Assembly: GCA_934645275.1 (NCBI GenBank) | Contig: CAKUDW010000029.1 | Coordinates: forward strand, 1 to 13,555 | Length of the DNA: 13,555 nt | Reading direction: 5' to 3' | Source of the DNA: an uncultured Clostridia bacterium | GTDB taxonomy: Bacteria; Bacillota_A; Clostridia; Christensenellales; Aristaeellaceae | Part shown: positions 13,329-13,555 of the stretch, piece by piece | Position numbering within the stretch: the first letter of the stretch is position 1 | Layout of the letters: each line of letters opens with the position of its first letter | The notes under the pieces: generated by a model | Seen by the model: only the letters and a program-made list of their open reading frames with translations | Databases searched by the model: none | Told to the model about the DNA's origin: nothing | Position numbers and translations under genes: made by a program

Positions 13329-13555
13329 AGCTTTCCTTCCTCCTTCAGCTTCAGGCAAATATCCACGATATGCTGCGTGTTTTCAGCAATATATACACCC
13401 GCGGCGGAGAGCGCGCCCTCCTTGCTGGCGGCGCTGCCCGTGCCGTCGGCGGATACGATCGCACCAGCATGGCCCATGGAGCGTCCCTTCGGCGCGTTCT
13501 TGCCCGCGATCAGCGCGATCACGGGCTTGGTTACGTTGTGCGACTTCAGGTATTC
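13325..13555 (-). CDS. sucD: Succinyl-CoA ligase (ADP-forming) alpha-type subunit, C-terminal part
   Basis: The last 76 residues of a gene continuing beyond the right edge. [19 protein letters not shown] followed by SMGHAGAIV contains the phosphorylated active-site His and the GHAGAI signature of succinyl-CoA synthetase alpha/ADP-forming acyl-CoA ligases. [17 protein letters not shown] follows as in that family, and the end LKLKEEGKL is short and charged. These enzymes convert acyl-CoA, ADP and phosphate to acid, CoA and ATP through a phosphohistidine. The stop overlaps the E1 alpha start by ATGA, tying the ligase to the dehydrogenase. Whether the substrate is succinyl-CoA or acetyl-CoA is not decidable from this fragment. 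Confidence 0.85.
   Translation of the reverse strand, partial: EYLKSHNVTKPVIALIAGKNAPKGRSMGHAGAIVSADGTGSAASKEGALSAAGVYIAENTQHIVDICLKLKEEGKL

Overview
The window looks like a GC-rich Gram-positive genome of the Clostridia type, perhaps a gut lineage. The reasons are strong AGGAGG-type ribosome binding sites, SipW/TasA-type secreted proteins, a class B sortase, and a 2-oxoacid or acetoin dehydrogenase gene set beside an ADP-forming acyl-CoA ligase. The species cannot be named from sequence alone.

Left half, plus strand (1-7933): a surface-protein locus. It opens with the C-terminal end of a probable TasA/camelysin-like protein that reads into a nested palindrome (141-225). Then follow, tightly packed: a TasA/camelysin-like protein (280-900), a secreted CHAP amidase/peptidase with a Glu-Pro-Thr repeat stalk and an SH3 domain (918-2990), an 874-residue von Willebrand A protein (3025-5649), a second small TasA-like protein (5667-6158), a protein with a TPQTG cell-wall sorting signal (6176-6796), a 45-residue one-helix membrane peptide (6793-6930) and a class B sortase with its own signal peptide (6935-7933). 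The likely logic is SipW-dependent export of TasA-like subunits, sortase anchoring of the TPQTG protein, adhesion or assembly through the vWA protein, and local wall remodelling by the CHAP enzyme. The dedicated SipW peptidase would have to lie outside the window.

Middle (7934-8253): no gene. It holds an intrinsic terminator and two 71-bp tandem repeats that can fold as a three-way junction, plus the start of a third copy, between convergent operons.

Right half, minus strand (13555-8254): a metabolic operon read right to left. It comprises the C-terminus of a succinyl-CoA ligase alpha-type subunit, E1 alpha, E1 beta, an E2 with two nearly duplicate lipoyl domains, and then a LarA-family nickel-dependent racemase. 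The first three genes are joined by ATGA overlaps. E1/E2 would make an acyl-CoA (acetyl-CoA from pyruvate or acetoin), and the ligase could harvest it as ATP. The LarA homologue would adjust the stereochemistry of lactate or a related 2-hydroxyacid feeding the pathway. No E3 and no LarB/C/E cofactor genes are visible.

Most noteworthy: the sortase-like membrane anchor encoded as a separate 45-aa ORF, the TPQTG signal, the AT-rich mosaic vWA segment, the structured 71-bp repeats, and the ligase-E1 coupling.
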